A stretch of DNA of 64,000 nt from Bacteroidetes bacterium 41-46 (GCA_001897515.1 MKTA01000008.1:1-64000), one strand, 5' to 3'. Positions 52,691 to 63,009 are shown, counted from the first letter of the stretch. Notes: generated from the letters alone by a model not told the origin. Numbers and translations: made by a program.

Positions 52691-53875
52691 ATGAAAAGAA
52701 CATTTTTTACACTGGTTTTGCTGATGTTTGCTGTTTCGGCTATCGGCCAGCAGGGAAACAAGAGGGGGCCATACCTGACAAATGGCGTCTGGGATAACTG
52801 GTTTATCTCTGTAGGTGGTGGTGTTAACCTCTATTTCAGCGAGTACGACAACAAAATGGAGCTTCAGGAGAGACTTACACCTGCTCTTGATCTCTCAATA
52901 GGCAAGTGGCTTACTCCTACAATCGGTCTTCGCCTTCAATATGCCGGCATGAATGCAAAAGGTAAAGTTTATTACTATCCTGGCGACAATGCATATATCT
53001 CAAAGGATGCACCTATAAATCAAGATGGCTATCTGGTAGAAAAATTCAACGTTATGAATCTTCACGGAGATGTAATGTGGAATATCTCAAATGCTATCAG
53101 CGGCTACAGACCTGACAGAACATGGGATCTGGTTCCTTTTGCCGGTCTGGGTTGGGCAAGATCATGGAACATGAAGGATTGGAACCCTGCTAAGAAGTCT
53201 AATAATGAAATTGGCCTGACTGTGGGTCTTTTAAATAAAATTCGTCTTTCTGAGGCACTTGATCTGAATGTAGAGTTGAGACACCTTATCGTTAACGAAT
53301 CATTTGACTTTGTAGCAAGAGGCAGCAGATGGGAAGGAATGAGCACTGCAAGTATCGGTCTAAGCTACAAATTCCCTAGAAGAGATTTTGAACGTTATGT
53401 AAAGGTTGAACCAGCTGACTACACACCTTACAATAACCGCATTTCTGCCCTTGAGAAGCAACTTGCAGAGAAAGATGCTAATGCTAAACGCATAGCTGAC
53501 GAACTGGCTGCTGAGAAAGCAAGAAAAGCACAGGTTGTTCAGCCTGAACCTGAATATATTGTATCTCCTCTGGCAGTATTCTTCCAAATAGGAAGGGCTG
53601 ATCTTACAGATAAAGAGATTATTAATCTGGGATATGCAGCAGACATCATTAAGAAGTCCGGAAAGAAATTCAAAATCCAGGGGTCTGCTGATAAAGCGAC
53701 TGGTAATGCAAGAATTAACCAGACACTTAGCGAAAGACGCGCAAACAGAGTTTACGATGTTCTTGTAAATAAATTTGGAGTTAACCCAACACAGCTTGAG
53801 GTTATCGCTAAAGGTGACAAGGACGAGCCGTTCGGTAAACCTGTACTTAACAGAGTTGTTATTGTTGAGAACTAA
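52691..53875 (+). CDS. OmpA-family outer-membrane protein
   Basis: 394 residues. A signal peptide (..VSAIGQ) precedes an N-terminal barrel of about 220 residues, a coiled linker (NRISALEKQLAEKDANAKRI, about 250-285), and a C-terminal OmpA peptidoglycan-binding domain (FFQIGRADLTDKEIINLGYAA, then LSERRANRVYDVLVNKFGV). It probably anchors the outer membrane to the wall and is likely abundant. It has its own promoter with a long leader and its own terminator. Confidence 0.92.
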   Translation: MKRTFFTLVLLMFAVSAIGQQGNKRGPYLTNGVWDNWFISVGGGVNLYFSEYDNKMELQERLTPALDLSIGKWLTPTIGLRLQYAGMNAKGKVYYYPGDNAYISKDAPINQDGYLVEKFNVMNLHGDVMWNISNAISGYRPDRTWDLVPFAGLGWARSWNMKDWNPAKKSNNEIGLTVGLLNKIRLSEALDLNVELRHLIVNESFDFVARGSRWEGMSTASIGLSYKFPRRDFERYVKVEPADYTPYNNRISALEKQLAEKDANAKRIADELAAEKARKAQVVQPEPEYIVSPLAVFFQIGRADLTDKEIINLGYAADIIKKSGKKFKIQGSADKATGNARINQTLSERRANRVYDVLVNKFGVNPTQLEVIAKGDKDEPFGKPVLNRVVIVEN

Positions 53876-53898
53876 TTTCTTAATTAATATAATAGTTG

Positions 53899-53932
53899 AA
53901 GAGACCGTAATAATTTACGGTCTCTTTTTTTT
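53899..53932 (+). terminator. Intrinsic terminator of the OmpA-family gene
   Basis: A 12-bp stem (53899-53910 with 53915-53926; GAGACCGTAA/TTACGGTCTC core), 4-nt loop and a run of eight T. Confidence 0.95.
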
Positions 53933-53980
53933 GTGCTTATTATTGATGTAACAATTAATACAACCTGCAAACTATAAATA

Positions 53981-54017
53981 ATAGTTAAGTAACTATGAAA
54001 AATAGTTGCGCAACTAA
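53981..54017 (+). promoter_or_regulatory. Tandem BlaI-type operators
   Basis: Two dyads with the same 4-nt gap: ATAGTT-aagt-AACTAT (53981-53996) and ATAGTT-gcgc-AACTAA (54002-54017), 21 bp centre to centre, about two helical turns. Extra half-sites AACTAT (53970-53975) and TTAGTT (54023-54028) flank them. The second dyad covers the -33 element of the blaI promoter. This is the expected layout for an autoregulated BlaI/MecI-type repressor. Confidence 0.75.
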
Positions 54018-54035
54018 TATATTTAGTTATATTTG
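54006..54035 (+). promoter_or_regulatory. Promoter of the blaI-M56 operon
   Basis: TTG (54006-54008), 19-nt spacer, TATATTTG (54028-54035). It is overlapped by the downstream operator. The ATG is 24 nt further on. Confidence 0.75.
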
Positions 54036-54058
54036 CATTATCGTTAATATCTACATCT

Positions 54059-54451
54059 ATGAAGAACCAAAATGAGACTAATATTTTTAGACTTACGGCT
54101 AAGGAAGAGGAGGTGATGAACCACTTCTGGGTTAAAGGTGAGTTGTTTGTGCGTGAATTACTTAATATGTACGATGATCCTAAACCCCATTTTAATACTC
54201 TGTCAACTATAGTAAGAGGATTAGAAGAGAAAGGTTATATTGGACACCAGTCCTTTGGTAATACGTATAGATATTACCCTTTAATCTCTAAAGAAGATTA
54301 TAAAAAAGGAGCTCTGATGCGGGTAGTAAACAAGTATTTTAAGAGCTCATATCTTGGAGTCGTATCCTCTCTTATAGAAGAGGAGGAGATATCTATTGAT
54401 GAGCTGAAAATGTTGATCAAGAGAGTAGAAGAAACAAATAAAGCCAAATAA
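54059..54451 (+). CDS. BlaI/MecI/CopY family transcriptional repressor
   Basis: 130 residues. A winged-helix domain (LTAKEEEVMNHFWVKGELFVRELLNMY, FNTLSTIVRGLEEKGYIGHQ) is followed by a C-terminal dimerisation helix region ending SIDELKMLIKRVEE. Relatives repress their own operon and are inactivated by a BlaR1/MecR1-type membrane protease. The next gene, 3 bp away, encodes that M56 partner. No beta-lactamase gene is present nearby, so the signal may be cell-wall stress or something else. Confidence 0.93.
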   Translation: MKNQNETNIFRLTAKEEEVMNHFWVKGELFVRELLNMYDDPKPHFNTLSTIVRGLEEKGYIGHQSFGNTYRYYPLISKEDYKKGALMRVVNKYFKSSYLGVVSSLIEEEEISIDELKMLIKRVEETNKAK

Positions 54452-54454
54452 ACT

Positions 54455-55975
54455 ATGGGTGAGCTTTTTGTGTACATACTTAAGTCCTCTCTTTGTCTGG
54501 CTGTTTTCTACCTCTTTTTTATGGTTGCCCTCAGCAAAGAGACGCTCTACAGATTCAACAGGTATATTATTGTTTTATTATTTGTTTTATCTCTTTTAAT
54601 CCCATTTGTAAATATTACTATAGGAAGTGAAACTTCATATTCCGGTATAGCTCTTAATATAGAGGATTTGCTTGCAACGGACGGTTCAGATACAGGTACA
54701 GAGGATGGAATGTCAGCTACATCTTCGTTTTTTGTGTTAATCTTTGTTATTTACTTTGCAGGTCTTCTTGCTGCATTCGGAAGAGCTTTGGCCTCTTTTA
54801 TACAGATGATTAAGATGGTTAGACAAAAGGGGGCACAAAAATCAAGGCTCTCAGGGGGTGTATCACTTATTATTCACGATAAGGTACTGGCGCCATTCTC
54901 CTGGATGCGGTTTATAGTTATCTCCAGCAGGGACTATGAGGAAAGTGGAGAAGAAATAATCACACATGAGCTTGCACACATAAATAATAGGCACTCTATA
55001 GATCTTATTGTGGCAGAGGCAGTGAAAATTATTCATTGGTTCAATCCGGCAGCCTATCTGCTTAAACGTGAGTTACAAAACATACACGAGTACCAGGCAG
55101 ACGAGGAGGTTATTAAACATGGCATCGATGCAAAAAAATATCAGCTATTATTAATTAAAAAAGCTGTTGGCGACAGGCTCTACTCTATGGCCAACAGCTT
55201 CAATCACAGTAAACTTAAAAACAGAATTACCATGATTTCAAAGAAAAAATCTCAAAAAAGGAGTGCACTCAAGGCTTTGTTCCTTCTACCACTCACTATG
55301 CTTGCTGTTGCTGCATTCGCAACAGAAGAGGTATCAACTGCCCTTAAACCTGTATCTGATCTCAAAGTTACTGATTTAATTCTGAGAGACACAATTAAAA
55401 CAAAAATGACAAGGATTGTTGTCAATAAAGTTGAAGAGAATAGAAAAGATACTGCCGATATTAAAAGGAATGTCAAAGTATTTGTTTATAATATTGATAC
55501 GACTTTGAACGATGTTGATGTTAAAGTTAAATCAGATATTAAAGTGGCTGCATTCAAATCATCAGGGGATACAACCAATGTAATAGTCTTTATTGACGGA
55601 ATTGAAAAAGACAAAGATGTGATAAAACAAATTGATTCAAAAGATATTAGTGAGGTTAGGGTATTAAGGGGGGAGAAAGCAATGGAGCAATATGGGGGCA
55701 GAGCAAAAGATGGTGTTATTGTAATAACTACGAAAAAATCTGATAGGGAGGGTGAGATGAGCACTAAAACTGTTGAAAGAATCGTAGTCAAAACGTCTGA
55801 TAAGGGTGTAAAGCCACTTTATGTAATTGATGGCAACTTGCAGAGTGAAGAGGGCCTTAGCAGCATTGATCCAAAATCTATTGAGAAGATTGATGTACTC
55901 AAGGGTGAAGCTGCTATAAAGTTGTACGGAGATAAGGGTAAGAATGGCGTTGTAATGATAACCCTAAAAAAGTAA
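54455..55975 (+). CDS. M56 family BlaR1-like membrane metalloprotease with C-terminal TonB-plug-like repeats
   Basis: 506 residues. Three or four membrane helices lie in the first ~120 residues and one near 275-295. The M56 zinc motif HELAH (H171, E172, H175) precedes a cytosolic segment with EYQADEEV. The C-terminal 210 residues hold no penicillin-binding domain. Instead there are two repeats of the receptor-plug type: SEVRVLRGEKAMEQYGGRAKDGVIVIT and EKIDVLKGEAAIKLYGDKGKNGVVMIT. Each ends in the I-T-x-K-K pattern. The protease probably cuts the BlaI-type repressor when its periplasmic part senses a signal; the plug-like modules suggest a ligand or partner other than a beta-lactam. Confidence 0.88.
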   Translation: MGELFVYILKSSLCLAVFYLFFMVALSKETLYRFNRYIIVLLFVLSLLIPFVNITIGSETSYSGIALNIEDLLATDGSDTGTEDGMSATSSFFVLIFVIYFAGLLAAFGRALASFIQMIKMVRQKGAQKSRLSGGVSLIIHDKVLAPFSWMRFIVISSRDYEESGEEIITHELAHINNRHSIDLIVAEAVKIIHWFNPAAYLLKRELQNIHEYQADEEVIKHGIDAKKYQLLLIKKAVGDRLYSMANSFNHSKLKNRITMISKKKSQKRSALKALFLLPLTMLAVAAFATEEVSTALKPVSDLKVTDLILRDTIKTKMTRIVVNKVEENRKDTADIKRNVKVFVYNIDTTLNDVDVKVKSDIKVAAFKSSGDTTNVIVFIDGIEKDKDVIKQIDSKDISEVRVLRGEKAMEQYGGRAKDGVIVITTKKSDREGEMSTKTVERIVVKTSDKGVKPLYVIDGNLQSEEGLSSIDPKSIEKIDVLKGEAAIKLYGDKGKNGVVMITLKK

Positions 55976-56004
55976 ATAAAAAGTAATTAGCAGGAAAAAT
56001 TTTG

Positions 56005-56012
56005 TACCTTTG
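56005..56012 (+). promoter_or_regulatory. -7 promoter element for glyA
   Basis: TACCTTTG, 41 nt upstream of the glyA ATG, fits TAnnTTTG. No clear -33 element. Confidence 0.5.
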
Positions 56013-56053
56013 GAGACTTTTTCATATGCATTTTATTAGCAAAACATAACAAA

Positions 56054-57334
56054 ATGAAACAAGATCTTCAAATTTCCGAATTGATAAAGAAAGAGGAGAA
56101 TCGTCAATTGCATGGCATTGAGCTAATTGCTTCAGAGAATTTTGTAACTCCACAGGTTCTCTCAGCTTTGGGCTCTGTCTTAACAAATAAATACGCTGAG
56201 GGTTATCCGGGTGCAAGATATTATGGAGGCTGCGAGGTTGTTGATCAGGTGGAGCAACTTGCCATTGACAGACTTTGCCAGCTCTTTGAAGCTGAGTACG
56301 CCAATGTACAACCCCACTCAGGAGCTCAGGCTAATATGGCTGTTTTTATGGCATGCCTGAAGCCTGGTGATACATTTATGGGTCTTGATCTGGCTCACGG
56401 AGGACACCTCACTCACGGATCGCCTGTAAACATGTCAGGCCTATGGTATAATGCAATTGCTTACCAGCTTAATGAGGAGACTGGAATGGTTGATTATGAT
56501 GACATGGAACGAAAGGCTTTGGAGTTTAAGCCAAAGCTTATTGTTGGTGGAGCATCTGCCTACTCCAGAGAGTGGGACTGGGCACGAATGAGGTCTATTG
56601 CTGATAAGATAGGTGCTATCTTTATGGTGGACATGGCACATCCGGCCGGCCTGATTGCTGCGGGTCTCTTAGAGAATCCGGTTAAACATGCGCATATAGT
56701 TACATCTACCACTCATAAAACTTTAAGAGGGCCAAGAGGCGGGATTATTTTAATGGGTAAAGACTTTGAAAATCCATTTGGAATCAAAACGCCAAAAGGT
56801 GAGATAAAAATGATGTCAGCAGTTCTTAATTCAAGTGTGTTCCCGGGTATTCAGGGTGGCCCGCTTGAGCACTGCATAGCGGCAAAGGCTGTCTCATTTT
56901 TTGAAGCTCTCCAGCCTGAATTCAAGAATTATCAGCTTCAGGTAAAGAAAAATGCCTCTGCAATGGCAACCGCTTTTATTGATAAGGGATATAAAGTTGT
57001 TTCCGGAGGTACAGACAATCACTTGATGCTTATAGACCTTAGAAGTAAATTCCCGGAATTGACAGGTAAGGTTGCAGAAAAAGTATTAGTTTCTGCAGAT
57101 ATTACGGTAAATAAAAATATGGTTCCTTTTGATAGTCGCTCGCCTTTCCAGACTTCAGGAATCAGGGTTGGAACACCTGCTGTAACATCAAGAGGTCTTG
57201 TTGAAAAGGATATGCCTTTTATTGTTGATTTGGTTGACAAAGTACTGTCAAACATTGACAATCCTCAGGTGATTGAGGAGGTTAAGGAGCAGGCAAGAAA
57301 GAAGATGCATGGACTACCGCTGAATATCTGGTAG
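56054..57334 (+). CDS. glyA: Serine hydroxymethyltransferase
   Basis: 426 residues. PLP enzyme that interconverts serine and glycine with tetrahydrofolate. The N-terminal [16 protein letters not shown], the [15 protein letters not shown] block and the PLP-lysine segment [13 protein letters not shown] are all intact. Its glycine product would also feed the glycine-lipid enzymes encoded earlier, though that is a general link only. The 3' end overlaps the convergent OstA-like gene by 21 bp. Confidence 0.98.
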   Translation: MKQDLQISELIKKEENRQLHGIELIASENFVTPQVLSALGSVLTNKYAEGYPGARYYGGCEVVDQVEQLAIDRLCQLFEAEYANVQPHSGAQANMAVFMACLKPGDTFMGLDLAHGGHLTHGSPVNMSGLWYNAIAYQLNEETGMVDYDDMERKALEFKPKLIVGGASAYSREWDWARMRSIADKIGAIFMVDMAHPAGLIAAGLLENPVKHAHIVTSTTHKTLRGPRGGIILMGKDFENPFGIKTPKGEIKMMSAVLNSSVFPGIQGGPLEHCIAAKAVSFFEALQPEFKNYQLQVKKNASAMATAFIDKGYKVVSGGTDNHLMLIDLRSKFPELTGKVAEKVLVSADITVNKNMVPFDSRSPFQTSGIRVGTPAVTSRGLVEKDMPFIVDLVDKVLSNIDNPQVIEEVKEQARKKMHGLPLNIW

Positions 57335-59281
57335 AGAGTGCATTAAATCAGAACTCTTTTTAAGTGGCAGGTCGGTATTACCGGCCTGCTCTGTTTTTGG
57401 GAAGAAGCGTCTGGTATTTGGAAATAGTGGCTTCTCAATTTTCATTGTCTTTTCACTTTCAGACTCTTTTATATCTCTATTACATACATCAAACCTGGAG
57501 AGGGGTCTTTCGCTCTCTCTCCATTTAAACCCTTTTAATTTATCTTTTCCCTTCTCTAATGATACAAGAGGGAATAAGTCGCTCTTAATTCCGTCAAAGT
57601 ATTTTACCCTGCTTAGTTTTCCACTATCTATGGCGGCACTTAAAAACTTGCACTCCTTTTCATTCATCATGGTCATTACACTATCCTCTGCAAGAAAAAA
57701 CAGCAGAGAAGCCCCTCCCAGTGCATCAAATCTAAACAGGGAGTTCTCCCTGAAATGCCCAATCATATCTGTACTTTTTACCTGATTGAAATATAGAGAG
57801 TCCTCTCGGGAGATGTAGTAGGCGTTGGACAACAGCTCTGCTTTTTTAAGTTTCCCTGAGGTGATGATAAATTGTATGCTGTCTGAAGTAAACTGGCTTC
57901 CTTCATTCCACATAACTGGATTTGAGTATAACCTGGCTATTGAGTCTAAGGAGTTAAATGAGAGGGAGTCTGCACGCGCCTGCATCTCTCCGCTGTATAT
58001 TTTGACATTATTAAATGCAAGTGCGAATCTTACAGTTGTTGTGTCACTTAATTTTGATTCTGCAACAGGATCTCTAAGCGAAATGCTGTCATTAGTTATA
58101 GGCTTGATGTTTATCGTGTCTATTGGTGAATTGTTTTTGTCAGGGGGTGCTGTGGCAGGCGGTTGTGGATTAATTGATGTATTCCTGCCAGGGCCTGTTG
58201 GTTTAGGCTGTTGTGACTGCCTATCCCTCTTCACGTTTTCAATTAACCTCTCCAAAGGATCTCTCTTTGACTCTTCATATCGCTCTATAGATGATGCAAC
58301 AAAGATTGAGTCAAGCTCGCCAATTGTTTTTGTGTAGTATTTCAGTGTATCTGCCGACAGGAAGAGGGTGTCTCTTTTCTCTTCGTTTAAAGAGTAGTAT
58401 GCAAGCGACGGATTTCTACTAAGTGTTGCTGTCAGAGGCTCCCTGGTATAAACCCCCTTGTCGGCAAAAAAAATGGTCTTTTGAACAGTGTCTGTTATCT
58501 GTATATTGTTTGTCAGCTCTGCAACGGATGCCCTTTTATCATAGTAAATAGTGTCGGCCCATACCTCCTGTTCCCTTGTAAGTATGTAAGCGTTTTCAGA
58601 AAAGAGATACCTCTCTGCCTCTCTTTCATACCAACCGCCATTGGCTCTTAAGTAGACGGTATCCTGCCAGACATTTGTTAACCCGAGGAAATATGCTTTC
58701 TGTGTCTCTGTATAGTATGCCAGCGAGTCTGACTTAACCAGTGTGGAGTCGCTCTCCATCTCTACATTGTTTAGAAATTTGAAGCGCTTTATTTTGGATT
58801 CATATACACCGTTTAAGCTTTCAATAGTGTTCCCGTCTTTATTCCTCATGCTTCCGCCTCTAAAGAAGCGAGCTATGCTGTCTCTGGTGTGAAAGTCAAG
58901 GTAGTGTGTTCTGAGTGTGTTGCTCTCTTTGTCTATCAGCTGAACAAGATTGCCTCTGACCTTGGCAAGAGAACTATCTGCAATGTAGTGAATCTTATCG
59001 CTGTAAAGAACCGTTTCGTTCTGTATTACCTGGACATTCCCCATTGCGTCAACCACATTCTTTTCAACATTCCATATTGCAGAATCGCACAATATGTATG
59101 TGTCATTATGGAGAAACTGAGCGGGACCGGTAACTTTTCTGTAGTTTACGCCTCCTCTTTCAATTAATTGCGCAGATTCTGCGTTTAGTAACCTTACAAG
59201 CTTCCTGCCGGCTGATGTATCTGCCGGTGCAACATGCCCTGCAAGGGCTACGGCAACCACAGTCAGAAAATGTGCAAGCAT
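57314..59281 (-). CDS. OstA-like protein (LptA-type LPS transport domain)
   Basis: 655 residues with a signal peptide (..[11 protein letters not shown]). The N-terminal half is built of repeated short strands typical of the OstA/LptA fold ([68 protein letters not shown]). A proline-rich linker (near 355-385) leads to further strand repeats. In the periplasm such proteins form a bridge carrying lipopolysaccharide to the outer membrane. Last of four genes starting with guaB, it overlaps the SurA-type gene by one base and overlaps glyA by 21 bp at the 3' end. Confidence 0.85.
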   Translation of the reverse strand: MLAHFLTVVAVALAGHVAPADTSAGRKLVRLLNAESAQLIERGGVNYRKVTGPAQFLHNDTYILCDSAIWNVEKNVVDAMGNVQVIQNETVLYSDKIHYIADSSLAKVRGNLVQLIDKESNTLRTHYLDFHTRDSIARFFRGGSMRNKDGNTIESLNGVYESKIKRFKFLNNVEMESDSTLVKSDSLAYYTETQKAYFLGLTNVWQDTVYLRANGGWYEREAERYLFSENAYILTREQEVWADTIYYDKRASVAELTNNIQITDTVQKTIFFADKGVYTREPLTATLSRNPSLAYYSLNEEKRDTLFLSADTLKYYTKTIGELDSIFVASSIERYEESKRDPLERLIENVKRDRQSQQPKPTGPGRNTSINPQPPATAPPDKNNSPIDTINIKPITNDSISLRDPVAESKLSDTTTVRFALAFNNVKIYSGEMQARADSLSFNSLDSIARLYSNPVMWNEGSQFTSDSIQFIITSGKLKKAELLSNAYYISREDSLYFNQVKSTDMIGHFRENSLFRFDALGGASLLFFLAEDSVMTMMNEKECKFLSAAIDSGKLSRVKYFDGIKSDLFPLVSLEKGKDKLKGFKWRESERPLSRFDVCNRDIKESESEKTMKIEKPLFPNTRRFFPKTEQAGNTDLPLKKSSDLMHSLPDIQR

Positions 59282-60645
59282 TATTTAATCCAGCCTTCTC
59301 GTTTAAAAGGACAACCGGCAAAAAGAGGGTCAATTCTAATAAAGGTACTCTCCTGCCTCTTTGTTATAAATTTGTCAATCTCTTTTAATGCAGCTTGGTT
59401 CTTCGCTTCATTTAGCAGGATATGGAAGTCATCCTTGAATGTGGCTACATGTGATGGGACAATCTTTTCAAGTTTGATAATCTTGTATATTGTATTTCCG
59501 CTTCTTCCTTCATTGTCTGTTGATTCAAAAGGTTCAGAAATTTCTCCCACCTTCATGTCCTTGATTATTGCATAGTCCTCCGGCTTCAGAAGATCCTTCT
59601 CAAAAAGAGAGGAGCCTGAATTTTGCTCGGCCATAAGCCCTCCGTTTATGTAGGTTTTTGGATCCTGAGAGAATCTGAATGCAGCTGTTTCAAAATTAAT
59701 GCTGTCAGCCATAATCTTCGTTCTTAAGCTATCCAGCTTTGAAAAGGCTTTAGTTCTGTCATCGCTTGTGTAAAGCGGCTTAAGGAGAATGTGTCTTGCA
59801 TTGAACATATCTCCGTCTCTCTCAATTAACTGTATAAGGTGGAATCCATCAGGCGTCTCCACTATTTGTGATACCTGTCCCGGTTTAAGTGACATGGCAG
59901 CATCCGAGAAAGCGGGCCAGTAAAGCTGCTTTGATGCCATTCTCAGCTCTCCACCCTTCATTGCACTCCCCGGATCCTGAGAGTAGATTGTAGCAAGATT
60001 TGCAAATCTCTCTCCCTTCATAACTCTCTCTCTGAATTCAAGCAACCTCTCTTTAACTGCGAGAACAGCAGCCTCTTTATTTGGATACAGTACAATCTGT
60101 TTTATTTGATACTGAGTTGATATTATTGGCAGTGAATCCTTGGGTGTCCTGTTATAAAATGCCTCTACATCAGACGGGGTAAGCTCAGGAGCCCCTTGTG
60201 CCACTTTTCTCTGCATCTCCTGAGTCAGGAGCTGTTCATGAATAGCCTCTCTCCACTCTTGCCTGAGCTTGAATAGCGGCTTTTTGAAGTACTCTTCAAG
60301 AGCCTTCTCTCCTCCAAGCTGAGTCATAACTTGTTGAATTCTGTTGTTTAGCTCTCCCTCAATATTCTCAGTGCTAACATTTATGCTGTCAAGTCTGGCT
60401 TGAGTCAGTAGGAGTTTGTTAACAAGTAGCTCTTCAAGAATTTCACATCTGATATTTTTATCTGAAGTAACTCCCTGAACCATCATCATCTGCACCTCAG
60501 CCTCAATAGACGAGAGTTGTATCATGTCATTGCCAATTATGGCTACAGTCTTGTCAACCAGCCCATTGTTGTACTTCTGTGAAGCAGCGGAGAGTGATGT
60601 GGCAATTATTGCCAATGTTAAGACTGCTTTGAGTGTCCTTCTCAT
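59281..60645 (-). CDS. SurA-type periplasmic peptidyl-prolyl isomerase/chaperone
   Basis: 454 residues with a signal peptide (..SLSAASQ). The N-terminal SurA-like helical domain (VDKTVAIIGNDMIQLSSIEAEV) is followed by two parvulin domains near 175-275 and 280-385. The first has the clear motif ATIYSQDPGSAMKGGELRM, the second FSQDPKTYINGGLM. It would fold outer-membrane proteins in transit. It overlaps the upstream SurA-like lipoprotein gene by 4 bp and the OstA-like gene by 1 bp. Confidence 0.9.
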   Translation of the reverse strand: MRRTLKAVLTLAIIATSLSAASQKYNNGLVDKTVAIIGNDMIQLSSIEAEVQMMMVQGVTSDKNIRCEILEELLVNKLLLTQARLDSINVSTENIEGELNNRIQQVMTQLGGEKALEEYFKKPLFKLRQEWREAIHEQLLTQEMQRKVAQGAPELTPSDVEAFYNRTPKDSLPIISTQYQIKQIVLYPNKEAAVLAVKERLLEFRERVMKGERFANLATIYSQDPGSAMKGGELRMASKQLYWPAFSDAAMSLKPGQVSQIVETPDGFHLIQLIERDGDMFNARHILLKPLYTSDDRTKAFSKLDSLRTKIMADSINFETAAFRFSQDPKTYINGGLMAEQNSGSSLFEKDLLKPEDYAIIKDMKVGEISEPFESTDNEGRSGNTIYKIIKLEKIVPSHVATFKDDFHILLNEAKNQAALKEIDKFITKRQESTFIRIDPLFAGCPFKREGWIK

Positions 60646-61505
60646 TTTTGTTCTTTGTTAATGTTTGTTTTTAGATGGTTCCTTTCAACGGCATCCCTGA
60701 TTAGATTCTTCTCCAGATCAACAAGCAGCTGCTGCTTTCTCTTGCTTAATATTATCTCACGGATTTCATTAATATAGTATTCAAACGGAGCTAATGTGCC
60801 TGAAGGAAACTTGTCATTGTAGTAAATAAGATAAGTGTATAGAGAATCTTTTATTTCAAGTGAATTTGATGAGACAAGATTCTTCTCCAAGGCTTGAGTG
60901 TCATATGGCACCTCTCTTGCCACAAGCGACAGGTCTGTCCATTGATTGTTAAAATTACCATATTTCTCTGCCGAACTGTAGCAGAGTCTTTCAAAATCTT
61001 CAATCTCTTCAATTGACTGAGCTTTGTAACCCCTTCTTAGGCTCTCAAGATTTGGAGAGGAGTTGGAAACCTTTGCAAACCGCGCTTTAACTACAGGGGA
61101 CGAGAGTACAAAATGTGGAGCATTTTTATCATAGTACTCTCTGCATTCATTTTGAGAAATTGCTGTATCCAGGCGCTGGTCAATATAATTCTTCTCATAT
61201 CTGTACATCAGCAGCGAGGACCTGTAATCCTCCATCTCCTGTTCAATGTCTCTCTCCTCCTTAGAGAGCTCATCTTCTGCCTTTTTGAGTAGAAGCTGTT
61301 TCAATGCCCACCTGTTTACATACTGTTTAAGCATCTCAATACTGTCTGTAGCAGGCGTCCCGGCCGGGACAAGCGAACTGACCTCTGAAACATAAAGCCT
61401 TTTTCCGTTTACCTCGGCAACAACCTCATCTTTTGATCTGAAATCAAGGTATTTGCAAGATACTGCTGTTAAAATTGTAAGTAGTAGAAAAATTGCACTC
61501 CTCAT
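60642..61505 (-). CDS. SurA N-domain-like lipoprotein without isomerase domain
   Basis: 287 residues with a lipoprotein signal (LTAVSC, about C17). The start of the mature part, DEVVAEVNGKRLYVSEVSSLV, followed by long helices, resembles the SurA chaperone domain. I see no parvulin motif, so it is probably a chaperone or assembly factor without isomerase activity. It lies between guaB (13 bp) and the full SurA-type gene (4-bp overlap). The family is inferred from pattern and neighbours. Confidence 0.72.
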   Translation of the reverse strand: MRSAIFLLLTILTAVSCKYLDFRSKDEVVAEVNGKRLYVSEVSSLVPAGTPATDSIEMLKQYVNRWALKQLLLKKAEDELSKEERDIEQEMEDYRSSLLMYRYEKNYIDQRLDTAISQNECREYYDKNAPHFVLSSPVVKARFAKVSNSSPNLESLRRGYKAQSIEEIEDFERLCYSSAEKYGNFNNQWTDLSLVAREVPYDTQALEKNLVSSNSLEIKDSLYTYLIYYNDKFPSGTLAPFEYYINEIREIILSKRKQQLLVDLEKNLIRDAVERNHLKTNINKEQK

Positions 61506-61518
61506 CTTTTAATATAAA

Positions 61519-62988
61519 TTATCTACTGTAGTTAGGCGACTCTCTGGTTATTGTCACATCATGAGGATGGTTCTCAACAACACCTGCGGCAGTTACTCTG
61601 ACAAAGCTTGCCTTAAGCAGCTCCTGAAGATTTTTTGCACCGCAATAACCCATACCGGCTCTAAGTCCCCCCAGCATCTGATATATCACTTCGCTTAATG
61701 TTCCCTTGTATGGCACCTGTGCTACAATTCCCTCAGGTACTAATTTCTTAATATCGTCCTCCATATCCTGGAAATATCTGTCCTTGGAGCCCTGTTGCAT
61801 AGCCTCAAGTGAGCCCATGCCACGGTAAGCTTTAAATTTTCTTCCGTTAAGTATAATTGTCTCTCCGGGTGACTCCTCAACACCTGCAAACAAAGACCCT
61901 GCCATAATTGTAGATGCTCCTGCCGCAAGAGCTTTAACAATATCTCCGGAATACCTGATTCCTCCGTCTGCTATAATCGGAATTCCGGTGCCCTTTAGTG
62001 CTTCGGCAGCAAGCATTATTGCCGAGAGCTGAGGCACTCCGACACCCGCAACAACCCTTGTAGTGCATATGGATCCCGGTCCAATCCCCACCTTCACACC
62101 GTCAACCCCACACTCAGCCAGTGCTTTGGCAGCCTCAGCAGTTGCAATGTTACCTGCAATTATTTCAAGCCCCGGAAATGCGTCCTTTGCACTTTTTACT
62201 GTTTTGAGGACATTTACCGAGTGTCCGTGTGCGGTGTCAATTACAACAGCATCAGTACCAACTGAAACTAATTTCTCAATCTTTAGAAGAGTGTCTGAAC
62301 CGACTCCGACTGCGGCAGCAACAAGAAGTCTTCCCTTCTCATCTTTACTCGCTTGCGGGTTGTCCTTTATTTTTGTTATATCCTTGTATGTAAGTAATCC
62401 TATAAGCTTACCATTATTATCCACAACAGGAAGCTTCTCAATTTTGTACTTTTTGAGAATGGCAGATGCCTGCTGGAGGTCTGTTCCCTTGGGAGCTGTA
62501 ATAAGATTCTCCTTTGTCATGATCTCCTCAATGGGAGTTTTGAGATTGTCAATAAACCTTAAGTCTCTGTTAGTTACAATCCCAATAAGTCTATGATTAT
62601 CATCCACAACGGGAATACCTCCAATACCATTCTCTTTCATTATCTGAAGGGCACCTCCTACAGTTGAGTCCTTCAAAATTGTAATGGGGTCGTAAATCAT
62701 ACCGTTCTCAGCTCTCTTCACCTTCCTTACGTGTTCCATCTGAGACTCTATCGGCATATTTTTATGTATAACTCCAATGCCACCCTCCCTTGCGATTTCT
62801 ATTGCCAAAGCAGCCTCAGTCACTGTATCCATTGCTGCAGATACAACAGGAGCACTTATTCTTATGTTTCGTGAGAACATTGTTGAAAGGTCAACTTCTC
62901 TCGGTAAAACCTCGCTTCTTGCAGGGATCAGAAGTACATCGTCAAATGTCAGGCCTTCAGGTATAATTCTATTAACTAGTGATTGCAT
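61519..62988 (-). CDS. guaB: Inosine-5'-monophosphate dehydrogenase
   Basis: 489 residues from the ATG at 62988 ([20 protein letters not shown]); the in-frame TTG at 63012 is rejected because it would lie in the promoter. The active-site loop [16 protein letters not shown] carries the catalytic cysteine. Two CBS domains (about 95-210) are inserted in the barrel, and the flap end is [15 protein letters not shown]. It converts IMP to XMP for GMP synthesis. It heads the operon that continues with envelope-assembly genes. Confidence 0.97.
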   Translation of the reverse strand: MQSLVNRIIPEGLTFDDVLLIPARSEVLPREVDLSTMFSRNIRISAPVVSAAMDTVTEAALAIEIAREGGIGVIHKNMPIESQMEHVRKVKRAENGMIYDPITILKDSTVGGALQIMKENGIGGIPVVDDNHRLIGIVTNRDLRFIDNLKTPIEEIMTKENLITAPKGTDLQQASAILKKYKIEKLPVVDNNGKLIGLLTYKDITKIKDNPQASKDEKGRLLVAAAVGVGSDTLLKIEKLVSVGTDAVVIDTAHGHSVNVLKTVKSAKDAFPGLEIIAGNIATAEAAKALAECGVDGVKVGIGPGSICTTRVVAGVGVPQLSAIMLAAEALKGTGIPIIADGGIRYSGDIVKALAAGASTIMAGSLFAGVEESPGETIILNGRKFKAYRGMGSLEAMQQGSKDRYFQDMEDDIKKLVPEGIVAQVPYKGTLSEVIYQMLGGLRAGMGYCGAKNLQELLKASFVRVTAAGVVENHPHDVTITRESPNYSR

Positions 62989-63009
62989 GGTTGTAGTAGT
63001 TATAATTGG

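Noticed and set aside
54059-55975. Beta-lactam resistance operon
   Set aside because: The BlaI/M56 pair is present but there is no beta-lactamase or penicillin-binding domain, so resistance cannot be claimed.
57825-58337. 170-codon open frame on the plus strand within the OstA-like gene
   Set aside because: The OstA-like reading shows family repeats and a signal peptide; the antisense frame shows no domain, no promoter and no leader.
62063-62596. 177-codon open frame on the plus strand
   Set aside because: It lies wholly inside guaB on the other strand. Its translation is low-complexity Ser/Thr/Pro/Phe sequence typical of antisense shadows, with no start context.
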